DNA of 64,000 nucleotides from Monilinia fructicola (GCA_008692225.1 VICG01000005.1:646001-710000); one strand, 5' to 3'; shown: positions 47,201-61,736, counted from the stretch's first letter. Numbers and translations: made by a program. Notes: generated by a model not told the origin, from the sequence alone.

Positions 47201-50200
47201 GTGCTCTTCCAGCGTGGCTGGGATGCTCCGGCTGGCCTCTACGTAACTGGCGTGCTTGGGCAGCGAGATCCGGGGGCAAAGATGCCATGAAATCTTCGTC
47301 CCCATCCATCAAGACTTCTTGTCTGAGGGCCGGTGAGAAAGTGGCAAGGATACTTGGAAGATCCATGTCTCCACTTGGTGGAGCGCCACCTGCAGCTGCA
47401 GAGGCATCTCGTCGTTCGATACGTTCGCGACGGCGACGTTCTTGTGCCTCTTGCTGCATGATTTCCTCTCTGATATCATCTGGAAGGGCATCAAGGAATT
47501 CTTGATCAATGTCAGTCGGTTGTGAACCGGTGGCAGTAGCTTGTTGTCGACGCTCGGCGACGGCGGCCATGATGACTTCCTCACGAATCTCCTCAGGAAG
47601 CTCAGCAAGAAATTCAGCGTCGATACCCAAATCTGTGATGTCAAATGGGTTCCCACGAATGACAGTCATAACCCTAGGACGATCGGCAGCTGGGGCTTCC
47701 GCTTCCTGTGCTGCCACATTGGTAGCTGCTTCTGGCACTTCACTTTGAACGCCCTCCATGGCATCAGTTGCGTTGGCTTGATTGGCCTCAGCAGACCCCT
47801 CAATTTGTTCATCAATCTCGTTACTTCGAGCGGCCGCAATCTCAGCCGCAGCCCTTTCCGCAGCCTCTCTTTCTTCGGCTTCTTTCTTTTCTCTGGCTGC
47901 TTTCTCCTCCGCTTCCTTAACCTCTCTAGCCAATTTTTCTGCCTCGAGTCGTTTTTGCTTTTCTTCTTCCAGCACTCGGATTCGCTCGATTTCTGCCGCC
48001 TTGATAACTTTGTCGGCTTCAATGGCAGGCGGTACGAGCACTGCCATGATTTCATTTTTCAGCTCCTGGGCCGCCTCAACATTACTCGAGCCAAAGAGCA
48101 TCTTGGACTCTTCTGACCATCTTGCGATCGTAGACTGAGTAGAGAAAGACGTAGCGCTTCCAGGCTCGCTTGCATCGCGGTGATTGTCAGAACGAGGACG
48201 ACGTGTACCAAACATTGCTTCAAGTTCTCTAGGCAGCTGACCAGGACCAGCGGTGATATGGAATTGCAAAGCTTGTCCATTACGGGCAATTGATCCTGGG
48301 ATACGTAAGGATCTGATCATATCAAGGATTTGTTCAGGGCTATCACCAAAGGCACGTCCGCCAAGAACACTGCTCATGTCTATCAAGCTTCCGCCTGGTC
48401 CCGGGGCTTGAATCCAGCTGCCGATTTGAGGTCCTCGATAGCCAGTTCGGCTTGAACCACTTGGGCCATTGCGTTGAAGCAGAGGATTCGTGCCATCATC
48501 CATGGAATGTGGGGGTGGGGCGCCGGATCTATGGGTTCTATAACGGAAATCTGGAACTACATCTCTATCAGTTCTGTTCTGTCTGGATCGGCCACTCAAA
48601 ACTCCCGTCATCTCAATCAGAGATTCGAGCTCTCGGGTGTGTCTTTCTGTGGCTCTGCGCATATCTTCTAATACTGAGAGTTGAGACCTACCACCGAGTG
48701 GATCGCGCGAGCCTCCAGGAAGGAATGGAAAGGGACTGGGGAATGCATGACGGTGTCGGCCTTGGTGTCCGCGGTGGCTGATGACCATTGGAGGCTCAAC
48801 TTCTCCTTCCCAACCAAAGATAGGACCGGGGCCGTCCGCTTGATTTATTAGTCGGACCGCAGAGCTTGGCCTGATATTAGACTGACCTGGATATGCATGT
48901 TCGAAGAGCATTTCTTCGTCCATATCATCTTCATCTTCTTCATCCTCTGTAACATGGTTAGCAGATGCTTACTTACAACAGGCTATTAAAAAGCTCAATC
49001 CTAGACAAGGGAAATATCAGGCATACCTTCTTCTTCAATCTCTTCCATGTATTCACCCAATGGCTCTTCCTCGTCATCTTCAGGATCACCCATACCCTCT
49101 TCTTCCAGACGTTGCAGCATTTCAACGGCGTCTTCATCGTCGCCAGCGCCGCCGGCAAGAACGCGAACGAGGTTGCCAATGGGACCCATGTCACCCATGG
49201 AGTGAGCATGAACGTGTGCTGCGTCGTCAACTTCTCCTGGTCCCACGTAACCTTCCTCAAAATCTTCCTCGTCATCTTCCTGCATATCATCATCATTGTC
49301 GCTTTCCCAGTCATCGGCACCTTCGTCTTCGTCGTCTTCGGCAAGCTGTTGGACATTTCCGGCCTCATCAATAATTTCGATACGAGCATCATCGTCTTCC
49401 ATACCATCAGAGCCATGCTCATCATCATCTTCATCATCTTCGCTATCGTCATCTTCATCATCATCATCATCGTCGTCATCGTCGTCTTCATCTTCATCCT
49501 CCATGATGACTTCGACGTCGACACCGTGATCGCCGGAAAGGCCTTCGATAGGACCCATGTCGTCATCCTCATCTTCGTCACTAACATTCTCCTCATCATC
49601 TTGCTCCATTTCCTCTTCATATTCCATACCATCATCATATTCACCTTCATACATATCCTCGTCATCTACGTAGGTTAGTTGCTGTATGCTATGCATGGTA
49701 ATGGGTGGAACTTACCATCTTCGGAATCAGATGATGTATCATTCTCATCCCCTTGCTCGAACATACCCAAAGTCGAGTTTCGGAATAGATCAGGAGTCTC
49801 TTCTCGCTCGTCTTCTAGATCGGACACTGAAGTGGCAGATTCTATATCATCTTCATCGGCTTGGCCTGGAAGAGAGGATATAAGCGAGTTCTCGCTGAGA
49901 TAGATGGCATGATGAGTAAGTTGTTTCAGAGGTCGCAAGATGTACTTGACGGCTCGCTTTGCGCCAGGGAAGTTGAGGTCGATATCTGCAACTGAAGCGG
50001 TCAAGGCAGCAATATATCCCTTTTCGAACATGATACGCTTGAGCTGCATCTGCGATCTCTTGTTAACAGAACTATCCACAGCTCCTAGGTTATCCTTTCC
50101 GGTCATAATGTGCATCATGAGATCGGCAAGCGAAAGCATTCTAGCATATTTAACCTCCAAGGGTTCGGTAGAAGCGCTGGCATCTTTGTAGGCCTTGAGA

Positions 50201-53200
50201 ATATTCTCCAACACAAACCGTCGAACAAACAAGAGGTCAGGCTCGTCTTCTCCATCGCTCTGCTCTCGGAGCTTATCAAGGATCTGTTCTCCGGTCTTGT
50301 TCAATAGAGCAGTGATGACCGAGTCAGCCCAGTGCGAGGTGGTCAGCTTCTTGCGGAGAGCGGTGGATTCTCCATAATCCGCATAGTCCAATGTTCCCGT
50401 GGGCAAGAGATCAGCGAGAAGATAATGAAGCACGCTGGATCGAGGTTTGGATGGGGTCATGGCCTGAGGATGAGCACTACGTTTGAAATTGATAAATTCG
50501 ATCTTCGTCCTATTGTAAGAAGCCAAAAGCTCTGTAAGACATTGAAGGAGGAAACATCTGTAGATGTATATTGGATTTTCTTCGGCTTTAAATTCTTGTT
50601 TGCTGGGAGGCTGAACAGATTGGCTGTCTTTAGGTGCAGGAGAATCGGGTACAGGTGGGGCACCAACCATAGCCACGTCCCCGTTACTAGACGAGGCAGG
50701 CTTGTCGGCATGGCTAGTAGTTAGATGGTCCTTATCTTCAACGTCTCTGTAATTCAAGAGCTCACAGAGAAGGAAGTGAATGACACCATCTGGGTTCTCG
50801 ACCACGGGTGTTTTGTGCTCCGGGGAAACTGGCTTTGGAACATCCGGCATGTCGGTATCAATAACCTCAGTAGATGGTTTGAGATCTTGGATAGATAGGT
50901 CTTCCGTGGCTTGAACGGTCGGCTGAACAGCGTCGGAAGTTTTGTCAGACGACGTATTTTCACTTGAAGAGCCGCCTCTAAGGACTAAGGATGGTGCACG
51001 ACTGGTAGGGTCGGACGATGGGAAAGGCCACCCTGTAAACTTGACCATTTCGTTGGTTACCTGAACGAAAAGCTTGGGTGAGCGATTGGCCATGTGTTGC
51101 AATCCTCTCAAATACAACATAAGATCAATAGGAGATCGTTGCGGTCGCACGTTGTGATCAAAGAAAGCCTTGATGTCCGATCGCATGATTTGTTTGATGG
51201 TCTCGTCATCCTCAACAATATGTCTGAGAATCAGTAAAAGAGGGCCGTGAATGCGGGTCGAACTGGCCCCTGCAAGTTGCTTCGCCATGACAAACAATCG
51301 CTGGATGTTCTTCTTCTCACCCATGCTTTGGGCAACTGAGCGGGTACGCGTTAGTATAACAAGGATGCGAAGTACAGCAAGAGCGAGTGATTCCTCCTTT
51401 CCAATGCGTGGGAGAATCTCCAGAATGGACTCTAAAAGTTGATATCTTTCCTCGTCCGATACAGCGAGTTCGACATGCTCAAGAACAGGCGCCTCAATCT
51501 TGTCATTTTCGTCTTTTGGTGGTGTCCACTTGGCCTTTCTCGGCTTCGCATCTTCACTCAACAACATCTCAATGATTAGGAGAATCTGTGCAATCCATGG
51601 CGATGGTTCCTCGGTAGAATGCGATGGGGACAACTTGACAAAACTGAGCAAGGTAGGGAGATTTTCCTTGAGCTCTCCAACGGCAGCTGCGTAGAACTGC
51701 TTCTCACGCAGCATCAACGCCAGTAAATGCGCATAGGCAGCAATCTTATTTCCATCATTGCGAACATCTTCTTCGCCTGCAAAAGACATCAAGGCAACAA
51801 CGAGTGTCTCACCTATTGTCTTTCTTAGTCCAGAAGCATCTGATGATTTATTGACCACTGTAGTAATCAAATCGGATATCTCAAACGTGACATCGCCATG
51901 AGCATTAATGACATCTAAACACTTATCAATCAAATTATCTCGAATGAGTTTTCGTTCATCGTTTAAGTCGTCAACAGTGACCAACTTGACAGACGGCTCT
52001 TCGGCCTTTATGGATGGTTGAGGCTTAAGTGATGATCTCTCACGAGGCACGCTAGGTCCAGCGCTATTTGATGCATCCTGATTTCTATTCTCAATTTCAT
52101 TAATGAGGCGTGCTAAACCCCGAGGTGTGAAAGGATCATTATCACTACCACCTACGCCCATGGTGGCCGCTTCAGCAGCTGAACTGCCTATAGGAAGTGC
52201 GTTGATGATAGCTATTGTTTCTGGGGAAGGATTGAGGCCCACGGGTCCCGTCGGTTGCTCATATGGACTTGCTGATCCCGTAGATCCACTTGAAGGTCTG
52301 GAATTACTGCTAGGCTCGGGAGCAACCTCAATATCATCATCGGGGATTGGACAGCGCCCGCGAGTTCTTTCTTTCTTTTGTTCTTTGCAATAGTCAGTAG
52401 AGGTAGGAAGATTGTTGTTGCAGCGGTACAGGGCTTCCTTGGCCAAGTCCTCATCATAACCTAGATCTTTGAGTGAGTTGACATTATCAGAGTTAATCTT
52501 GAAAACCTTTCGGGTATATTTTGTTTGTCGGGCTGGCTGGATGTCAGATCTCTTGACAGATCCATTCTCACCGTCTGTTGAGGCTATAGTACGGATTACT
52601 TCGATGAGTTTCTCTGATATTTGACTCGGAGCCTTCTCAATCAGGTCAGATTCCCACAAACCACGGACCGTCGGTAACACGGCGATGCGAAGCTCCACCA
52701 TGAATTGGCCGGGTGTGAAAGGGTCAGATCGAGGACGATCTCTATCTCGTTCATTGCGGGGTATCATAGCCAGAGTCTGTGGACCTTCTATTACATGCTT
52801 GTGATTGACAAGAATCCCATACAGAGAAAGAATCTGTTTGGCACCAACGGTTGCCAACTCAAATTTCATGGCCTTTTCAGGTGTCTTTTCCTCCCCCTGC
52901 TGCTCGCGTGATTGGACGTTGCTCGCACATATTTCAGAAGTGAAAGCTTCGAGAACATGATTCAAGGTGGTAAAGCCTGAGCGTTCCTTGAACGCTTGTA
53001 GGACAAGAGTGATGGTCTGAATTTGGCGATCTGCATGGCGAGAAGCTAGGAGGGTATTAGTTTCAATCGTAAATCAATGATAGGAATAGAGTGGTTCTTA
53101 CAATCAATCAACATATCCTTCAATACATGTAACATTCCGATCCAATAAGAGTAATTATCGACACTGTTATCGTCACCCGGGCGAGCCAATTGCTTGAGGA

Positions 53201-56200
53201 CAGATTCGGCCAAAGCTTCAGCAATCGTAGCATGGTTTTGTCTGTAGTATGCATCGGGATTGCGCTTGCTCAGGAGAACTTTGCCAACGTTCTGAAAGAA
53301 GGGGCCAATAACTCGAGGCATCCTGCCAAGGAGGTAACGCAGCGTTCCAAAGTTTCGAAATTCCACAGTGTCCTTCAAGGGTGTAGAAGGCGGTGGTAGT
53401 ACTTTAGACGGCTGTGGATTCGAAGGTCCCATGACGAGAACATTGGAATCTCCGTGTGAAATTCGTGGTAGTTCTGAATCTGATAGATCTGGTCCTGGTG
53501 TTGGTACGTAGTCAGGGTGTAGAGGTCGAGATGGTGGATCACCGACGACAGCTGGCGTTGGCGTTGGCCCGTTCACAACATCAGATATCGCTTCCAACAC
53601 CGGCGTCACCGACAATGGCTCGGCATTGACAACAGCATCCGGGATTAAATCGCCAATTCCGTTATCCTTGATTCGCGCCGCCGATATTTGTTGCCAGCTC
53701 TTGGGAACAAGCTTTTGCAACAAAACCTCCTCTTTGAGAGATGCCCCCAAGAGAGGGCCGAGGGTTTGGATTAAACGGTTGTAGTGATCAGCAAAATTCA
53801 TGGAATTGAAACCGGACGGCGTGTTTCTGTGGCTGTATGGGGATCCTTGTATGGAAGCTGTCAAATTGGCTACCAAGGAATGGACATTCACGAAAGCTTT
53901 CGCAAAAGCAGTGCCTTGTGCGATTATTGCCGAGTCGGTATGATAATTGTTTTCTTTTCCTACAAATGGAGCAAAGAAAGATGTTCTGAAATCGTGTGTG
54001 GCGAATGGTTCGAGGATATCCGCGGCAGCCTGAGCTCGCTTTAAAAGGGATGGAATCACGAGGTATGGCTTTTGCTCGGCGAGAAGAGCGATGACATTTT
54101 GTAAGTTTCGTGAAGATATCCCATCTCCAAAGTTGGCAGGCAGGCTCTGAGACTCAGCGAGATCAAGAACATATTCAATGCCCCCTCTGGCACAGAACTC
54201 GGTACGAACAGAGGAATTGTTTAGTACCGTCGCAAGGAAAGAAGCAACGGAGGTGATGTATGGCGTCATGGAGGTATCAGAGTCTTTGGATGATACTAGG
54301 GTGGGCACTGAGTCGTCGGCATCGCGCATTTCAATATCACTGCCATTATCGGCAGCCTTACCTTTTCCTTTCGAATCCGACGAAATGCTCGATGGGAAAC
54401 CTGCCGCAACGACACGGCCAGCAGAATCGTGAGTCCACAGCTTCGCACCAGCTCTATCTTTCTCGGCCTTGGTTTTGCATAGATAGCCAACTCGGACAAC
54501 CATATCAAGTATTGCATTGATGATCGCACCCTTGAGAGGGGGGTGGTGACGTGCCAATTCGTCAAAAGTGCTGCCTAAGCTAGATGGCAATTCACCACTT
54601 GACTCCATACATTTGACATGCTCAGGGCTCTCGAATATCTCGAAGAAGGATTCCAGAGCACGGGACGCTCGGAACATCTTCATACCCGTATTGTTCAAGC
54701 AGAGCGCACTAAATGCCTGTGGTACAATATTGATAGTTTCTTGGGTTGGCATGATGCCACGAGCCAATGGACCATCGCGAGGAGCTTGAAGCATCTCTAA
54801 AGTCGGTGGGTGTGGAGTGGTATCTAACTCGAAAAGGGGTTCATCATCATCATCGTCGTCGTCGTCAGATGATGCTGCTGAACTGCCCCCATTAGTGGCG
54901 CGGTTTGACTCGCCGGACCTGTTTTCTGTCCTGGAAGACTGGGGCATCACGATTGGACTCCCGGTGATAGCTTCGAGAAAACCCTTGCTTAGCCCAGCTT
55001 CCGCAATGATTGCAAAACTGGTGGGCTCGTTATTGATGAAGCCATTCAATATCCCAACGGCATTAGTCCAGACGATGGAGCCGAAGCAGCGACCATTTCC
55101 AATTATTTGCCGTAAACTACTGAGGAGTTGTGAAGAATCGATAAGGTTTCGCAAAAGACGGTCAAAATTACCTCCATAACTATTTGCGGATGACATCATA
55201 TGGTGAATAAATTTGAATAGCCATTTCAAGATTTGTTGTTGGTAGAAAGGAATCTCATAATCAGTCGATGGCGAGCGGTGTTTCTTTGGCATTCCGTTCC
55301 CAGATTCTGCAACGACTGAAGCAGCTGTCGTTTCATGAACAATCAAATCCGAGACCCGATCAAGGCCGTTGGCATTAACCAGTATCTGAAAGGCTTCACG
55401 TGCACTGTATACAACATTATCCAGGAACGTGAGGGTCTTTGGTTGGTAGCGCTGGGCCACGGTAGTGCGGAGCCCGAGAATCTCAATCATGATGGGTATC
55501 AAGCCAGCTGTAACAAGCCCTTCTGCGGTGCGGGGGTACTGGCAGAGACTAGTCATGAGTGAGAATAAAGCGTTTCGCCACTGATCCTTGTCTGTCAACT
55601 TATCACCAAGATCTTCCACGGCCATCTCCGCCACAGCTTTGCGGATAACGTACAACATAACCCCGTGGTTTATTGTAGTATTGAGAGCTTTGCAGACATC
55701 TTGGAATTTGGTCGAGATGCCCGCAATTGCCTCGAGAGTAGAAAATGCTAGGGTCTGCATATATGTAGAGACGGCGATATCACCTTCTGCAGGCGGGTGC
55801 ACCAGATCGGCCACTTGATAGATGAATTGTAAACGCTTTGGCTCGTCACCATCTTGCTTCATGACATTTTCAAGGAAAAGAGGTTCCGGGTAAACATTTG
55901 CCATGTTCGCGACAGCGAGCATTCTGATCGCGAGGGCCTGTTGTCGAGTTTCCAAGGACGATGTGAGAGCTTTTGCAATTCGAATCTTCGTGAACAGCTC
56001 GTACTGCAGGTCCTGGGAAAGATCTGAACCATACTCCTGCATCAAAGAATAGATGTCTGTGGATCGCAGCTTCGCCGAAGGAATTTCTATGGTTTTGGCA
56101 TTCTGTCTTTGAGCATCATCCGAAGGCATCGTTGGGGTACGTGCCAATGTTGGAGACGCCTCCTCTGCTGTCGAGGGACGATTCGCGCGGTGAGCATTGG

Positions 56201-57282
56201 GACCGAGGTTCGATGATCTACGGACTGGCGTTGGGGTAACAGGTGGGACGGGGGTAGTAATGGCATCGGCTGGTTTGAGAGCACTGTGCCCCGGTTCGGT
56301 CTCGGGTTTGATTTTCGGATAGTAAGTCATCCTGACGTCTCCCCATTCATCCCAACCTGTCTGCGAAGCGGGTGATGAAGGATTATCAGAGCCTCTTCGA
56401 GGGCCCTTCGTATTCATGCTGACTCCCGATCCACCTTTGTAGATGGAAACGAGATCATTTGCGTAGACAACGGTGGTTGAACTCTTGTGGCTTACCGGAA
56501 GGCTGAAATAGGCCTTGTCCTTTTCCTTTCCCTTGGCTCCTGGGGTTGTGGGATTAGGTGTGGCAGGGTGTGCCGAGTCTGGTGGAGTGGTGATGGTCTT
56601 GCTGAAAGGTAATGCCAGTTGAAGAACTCTATTGAGATCAATATTGTAATGCTCTGCCAACAGATGCTTAGTACTCCTAGCAGACCCAACACGTTTCATC
56701 GCAGAGTTATATCTCTGAGCCAATTGAGATGTAACAAGGAGAGTGTTCTCAAGTAACGACATAGATGAGGTATTAAGTAAACTCCCCAGATGCGGACTGC
56801 TGGAATAAATACTGCGATTGCCACAATTCTCCAAAAGCATTTTTGAGAATTTCAAGATTGCCTCGATCAATTGTTTGTCTCCATCTTCCCCATAGCCCAA
56901 CTCCGAAAGATCATAACTCTTCGAGTCATCCGCTGTTGCTTCTACATTCGATTCCAAGATTTCACGACCGAAGTCCATCTTCTGAGGGCCATCTGCTAGC
57001 TTGTACGTTGTGCAAAACCTTTCTAGTATGACATCGAAGCGATTCAAGAGAGAGATCCAATGATACAGGTCGCCACGGGAGAAAGGCCATCTTGTAGGAA
57101 ACTGTGCGAGATGTTGTGGAAGGAGGGGCAGAGATATGGAGCATGCGGCTTTTCCAAACTCGCTGATGAAAGGAGACTAAAAGGTTCAAGTCAGCTTTGC
57201 CGTGTGTAAGTAGCAAGGGAGGAAACCGTCTTACTAAAGTTTCAACATGCTTGGGCTGTATCGTCTTGGTTATTCTGACCAT
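44229..57282 (-). CDS. TOM1: Giant HECT E3 ubiquitin ligase, TOM1/HUWE1 type
   Basis: Six exons on the minus strand (57282-57235, 57176-53102, 53045-49716, 49665-49027, 48946-44378, 44323-44229) add to 12,756 bases, about 4251 aa with no frame break. Domain order: N-terminal armadillo-like DUF908/DUF913 regions, starting WPFSRGDLYHWISLLNRFDV; a UBA domain (NSLKDLGYDEDLAKEALYRC, about 1560-1590); a long acidic segment (about 2485-2700) with a run of ten Asp; two UBM-like motifs (DAEFLAELPEEIREEV; DQEFLDALPDDIREEI, about 3140-3180); a coiled, Glu/Ala/Lys-rich stretch; and a C-terminal HECT domain (about 3890-4251) with catalytic Cys in LPSSHTCFN (about 4218). Yeast Tom1 ubiquitinates excess histones, unassembled ribosomal proteins and Cdc6. 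The last 54-base intron begins just after the catalytic codon and is open in frame. Confidence 0.96.
49437..49500 (-). repeat. GAT/GAC codon repeat encoding the TOM1 acidic tract
   Basis: Inside exon 4, a trinucleotide run (ATC/GTC on this strand) encodes consecutive Asp residues with few Glu. Length variation here would change the acidic tract without breaking frame. Confidence 0.8.
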
Positions 57283-58133
57283 GATGACGGCAGGTGCGGC
57301 AAAACCGCAGAAAAAGTGATTTCGACCCCCTCCACTACCTGCGTAGAAATTCTTATCTCTTCACAACTCAACAAAGATGGAGCGTCTCAAGATATGACCA
57401 CTCCAACTGTAAGGTAGGTTGCGTCTGGTGCGTTTGCGCCGTGAGGGTAAGTTGACTTCTGAGGCAACTATGTACAGTCGCGATGAATGGTGCGAGATCA
57501 GCAACTTAAATTGCCCACGTTACCCGCTCGCAGATAACTTTTCGTAGGAATGGCTCAAGGAAAAGAATGACGAGATTGTACAAGGTCGTCTTTTGCGGTG
57601 GAGTTGGAATTTTTTATGTCGTGTGGGTGGGTAGGTAGGTAGTGTTTGTTATGTAGTATGAGGAATCAAATGAAGAATTCGTGCTATCGAAAAGATTGAT
57701 ATTGCGAGGTACGGTGCAGGCGCCTCTCAATACTTTGTCGGATCGATAAATGGAACTTTCCCCGTTTGATGACGCTGGATGGAAGAAGCCAGCTGGTAAG
57801 TGTGAGATGTATTAATAAGTAGGTATCTAGTAGTTAAAATCGTAGAGTCGGCCGTAAGTCCAAGTACGTCTTCGTGGTGATGTTGAGGTCGAAGGCACGC
57901 AGGTTTTAATTATTATGGGTGGTGGGGGAATTGTGTTAGGTGATGGGAGGAAAGTTGGAGATGGACATTGAATAGAATAGATTTTGAAGCTCCTCTCTTC
58001 TCTTTGGCTGACGTGAAGCTAGTACCACCTTTCAGAGCCGCTTTACTAAGTAAGTTCCAAGGCTGAACCAAACTTAATTCAATCGCGTAGGAAAACTACG
58101 TCAGTTTTGTTAAAATGGATTGGGAGATTGGGA

Positions 58134-58207
58134 GATTGAATGATTGAATGATTGAATGAATGAATGAATGAATGAATGATTGATTGATTGATTGATTAAT
58201 TGATTAA
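58134..58207 (+). repeat. TGAA/TGAT tetranucleotide repeat
   Basis: About 18 imperfect tetramers: GATTGAATGATT units, then TGAA x5, then TGAT x5 and TGATTAAT. Confidence 0.85.
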
Positions 58208-60792
58208 TACAATCTCTTAGGAAGCTGCTGTCCAAGGGTCCCTACCATCTAACTACAAGACAATGGAAGTTCATAAAGATCTGAATATACCCAAGTCTTC
58301 ATCATCACATACTGGAATAAACTGACGGATCAATCCAACGTATTTAGAAATGAATCGATTTGTAGTCATTGGTGTATCTTGATTGATCTTGGTATCCGTA
58401 TCTACCCACAGCAAGTGAGATGCAAGTTCTTTTCATTGGCTCCCGTCTTTTCTTGTCACATGTATCTTGGAGGTACGTAGCTGTACGTGAGGAGATTGGG
58501 CGTGGTAGCCTTGTATAAAGCCTTGCAGGCAGCCTTGTCAAACGTCTTGTTCTTTCTACGGTACTGCAAACAGCCATCAGCAGCTTCAGCCTTGCTTAGT
58601 AATGAGGGCTCGAGCGGTAGGTGCGAGGTGATCTTGATGAAATAACCTTCATTTCTTTACATGCCCGGGCATTCATCCATCTGGGTTGATCAGTGAATGA
58701 TATCAAAAATATATCATCTCAAACCTTGGGCGACATACCTGCATACCTAGGTAGCTATTTGTAACCAACATCAAATGGAATCAATATTACACCACAAATA
58801 AATACAAGATTGAAACATTCGCATCTGGTAAGATACTCAGGCATCAGCAGCGACATATCTTTTCCTTGTCTTTTGGCTCTTCTATCTCCTAGGCGCATAC
58901 ATATATGCAAATACTTTTCTGGCCAATGCTCCCGCGGTCCTGTCAACTCACAAGAGGTAACTTCGAGTACTACCGTAAGTTCCGTATGCATGATAAAGAT
59001 GACTGAAACTGCAATACTCAGATCGCATATATGTGCGTGTATGTATATATAGTAGTGGTAAATTCTTAATCGATTTGATCTAACTATCCATGGATAGCTA
59101 AGCTACGCGGACCATGCGATGCGCCTATTATTATGTACAGTATAGATAGATAGATATATATATACATATCCTCGAGTAATGGTCGATTTGGCCATACCAT
59201 AAGGAATAACTGTCATGATCACCGACGCTCCGCTAGCCCTCCCAGTCCTCTGCTCGATTGCTGTTGTAGAAGCCGAATATCGTACACAAGACCATGAGTT
59301 TGCAGGTGCTAGATAGGCAATCAAATGATTGAACTTTACCACATTTCCACCTCCAGAGATGAGTCGATCGATCTATCCATGACTAAATAAACACCCGCTG
59401 CGCCGGTTCCCGCCGGAGTCAACGAGTCGGAGCATTGCACAAATCAATTCGAGAGGTTGGGCTGGGCAAGGGATATATATCCTCACATTCAGTTGACGAG
59501 GTACCTGCACTAATAACAAAAGTATCAAGAAGAGACACATCATATTTTACCAAGCATCGACACACTCTTGAAGATCACCATACTGTATTTGCAACACATC
59601 TATCTACTGTATCTTCCATTGGAAGCTTGTCTGATTACCTCCTAGGTAGCACTGTGCGTGCTCCGTACACTTTTGAACTTTTCATCGGAAAAAGTAAGTT
59701 TCAAAGATTCAAGGTTTCCAGATCGGAAGATCAGCTAGATCCCCCTCATCAAGGATTTTCCCTCGAGTTCTCGTGTGCATCCCGCCCGCTCGAGTGGAAA
59801 GTAGAAGGTCCTGTAGAAAAGGGTGTCGGTACTTGGGTCTTTGGGGCTTTAGCTGGGCTTTGATACTACGTATCAAGACGCTTGCAAGTTACTAGATACA
59901 ATCCAGCTACTGTGGATAAGCTCAGATAATCCCGCCCTCCTCCCCTTGGAGATGTCGTTGTGGCGTTCTGCGGCTAAGGAATAGTTTGGTTCGATCTTGA
60001 TCTCGATTCTTGGGACTGCCTAGGTGGGTGGGTGGTGGTGGTGGTGGTAGAGAGGGATGGATGAGTACGTACGTACTCGGTATGAAATTGCTATGAATAT
60101 GAATCTGAAGTGCTCACTGACTGAGTACGTAACCTACCCGTGGACCTACTCAATGGCTGCTACTGTACTCTGTACAAGTACAGGATGAGTTAAACTTAGC
60201 TTCCGTTCGTAACCCCTGTTTGCTCGTTGGTTGGTTGGCCTGTTGGCTTGGTGGCTTGTCTGTTGAATTGAGTTGAGATGAGATGAGATCAAAAATCGAG
60301 GCTTGCTGCGATGGATAAGGTTACTTTTATTAGTACTCTGTATATATAAAGGTTGGTAAGTAGGTAAATAAGTAGGCAGGTAAAAGTATGCAGAGTTGAG
60401 TTACAATTATAGCTGGAGATGTAAGATCTTACTTAGACCTCCTTAGGTAGACGGGTTGAATATGAACCCAAGGTTGATTGAACCAGCCCTGGTATTATAT
60501 GAGGCGTCCATGGATCAGAAAGATATGTTTGTTAATTACTTGAGTATGTGTCTCTCAATCCTGCCTGCCATCTCTATGAATTCATTCACACACATCTAAC
60601 ATATCCCCATGGCAAATACGGAAGCTGAAGTAGATGAAATTATAACTGTTGTCGATTGACCTACAGTACCTATTGAGATATAAGATCACATCCACATTCC
60701 TAATTCCTAATTACACGCTTGAGAGCATATCAAGAAGAATACTCGAGTGTGAACATCTCTCCCCTTTTCCCCTCTCCAGATTCATTGGCCGT

Positions 60793-60899
60793 TCTTCCTT
60801 TCCCTTTCCTTTCCTTTCCTTTCCCTTCCCTTTCCTTTCCTTTCCTTCCCTTCCCTTTCCTCCCCTTCCCTCCCCTTCCCTTCCTTTCCCTTTCTCCTT
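60793..60899 (+). repeat. Polypyrimidine (CCTTT-type) tract
   Basis: About 105 bases almost free of purines on this strand, composed of CCTTT and CCCTT units. Such homopurine-homopyrimidine DNA can form triplex structures; that it does so here is not shown. Confidence 0.85.
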
Positions 60900-61036
60900 T
60901 AGCGACAAAGGAAAATAAATCCCCGACGCGATCGAATTCTCGGGTCACCGCTTTACAAGAACACATTACCAAGCTAACCTTACCTATTTCCCTATTTCCC
61001 TCTTGACCTGGGACATACCAAGTTACCAACCACACA

Positions 61037-61140
61037 TCCATACCATCCATATCATATCATACCATATCCATACCATATCCATATCATACCCATACCACCC
61101 ATACCACCCATACCACCCATACGACCTATATCCATACCTC
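61037..61140 (+). repeat. CCATAC/CATATC repeat
   Basis: Imperfect units of ACCATATCCATACC and ACCCATACC, about 100 bases. This creates a spurious His/Tyr/Pro-rich frame. Confidence 0.8.
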
Positions 61141-61736
61141 ACACCAATCCATACACCTTGTACACATCAAACGAAGGAACGAACATCCATTCATCCATCC
61201 CTCCATATACTCGTGTAGGATCGTTTAGTAAATCACTAATTCAACCACCACCACCGATTTCTTCAACTTGTGAAGAAGAAGAAAATGATACTCGTAAGAC
61301 GCTCCGAGTACATATGAAATGACATACGTTAGACATGACAACTTATAACTTATACTTATATGATGCAAACAAAATCATAAATCACAAATCCTTTTTGACA
61401 ATCGTTTCTGCAATACTCGCTCGTACTTTCTGAATCAATCTATCTACTTTATCTCTCTTTCAAATTACTTAAAAGAAATCCACAATTCTCATCCTCGTCC
61501 CCTCTCTGACCTGTTGTTGTTGTTCGTACACGAGCCTCCTTCTACGCATTGCGCTCTTTAACACGTTAATCTTGAGAGTTCATCCCCTCCCAAATATACA
61601 AAGCGGCCGCATTTGGATTTGGAGTTGGATTTGTATCTGACCGGTTGACGAGTGAGTGAGTACTTGTTATTATTTATCACTCTACTTGATCAACTTTATC
61701 GACTTGACTTTTTAACTTGACGAGATACTCATAATT

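Noticed and set aside
49296..49529. Poly-Ser and Ile/Val-rich plus-strand frames over TOM1 exon 4
   Set aside because: They are antisense shadows of the GAT/GAC repeat; the minus-strand acidic frame fits the TOM1 protein.
59435..59863. 142-codon frame that could be a gene
   Set aside because: No recognisable motif, TTG-type start and no splice support.
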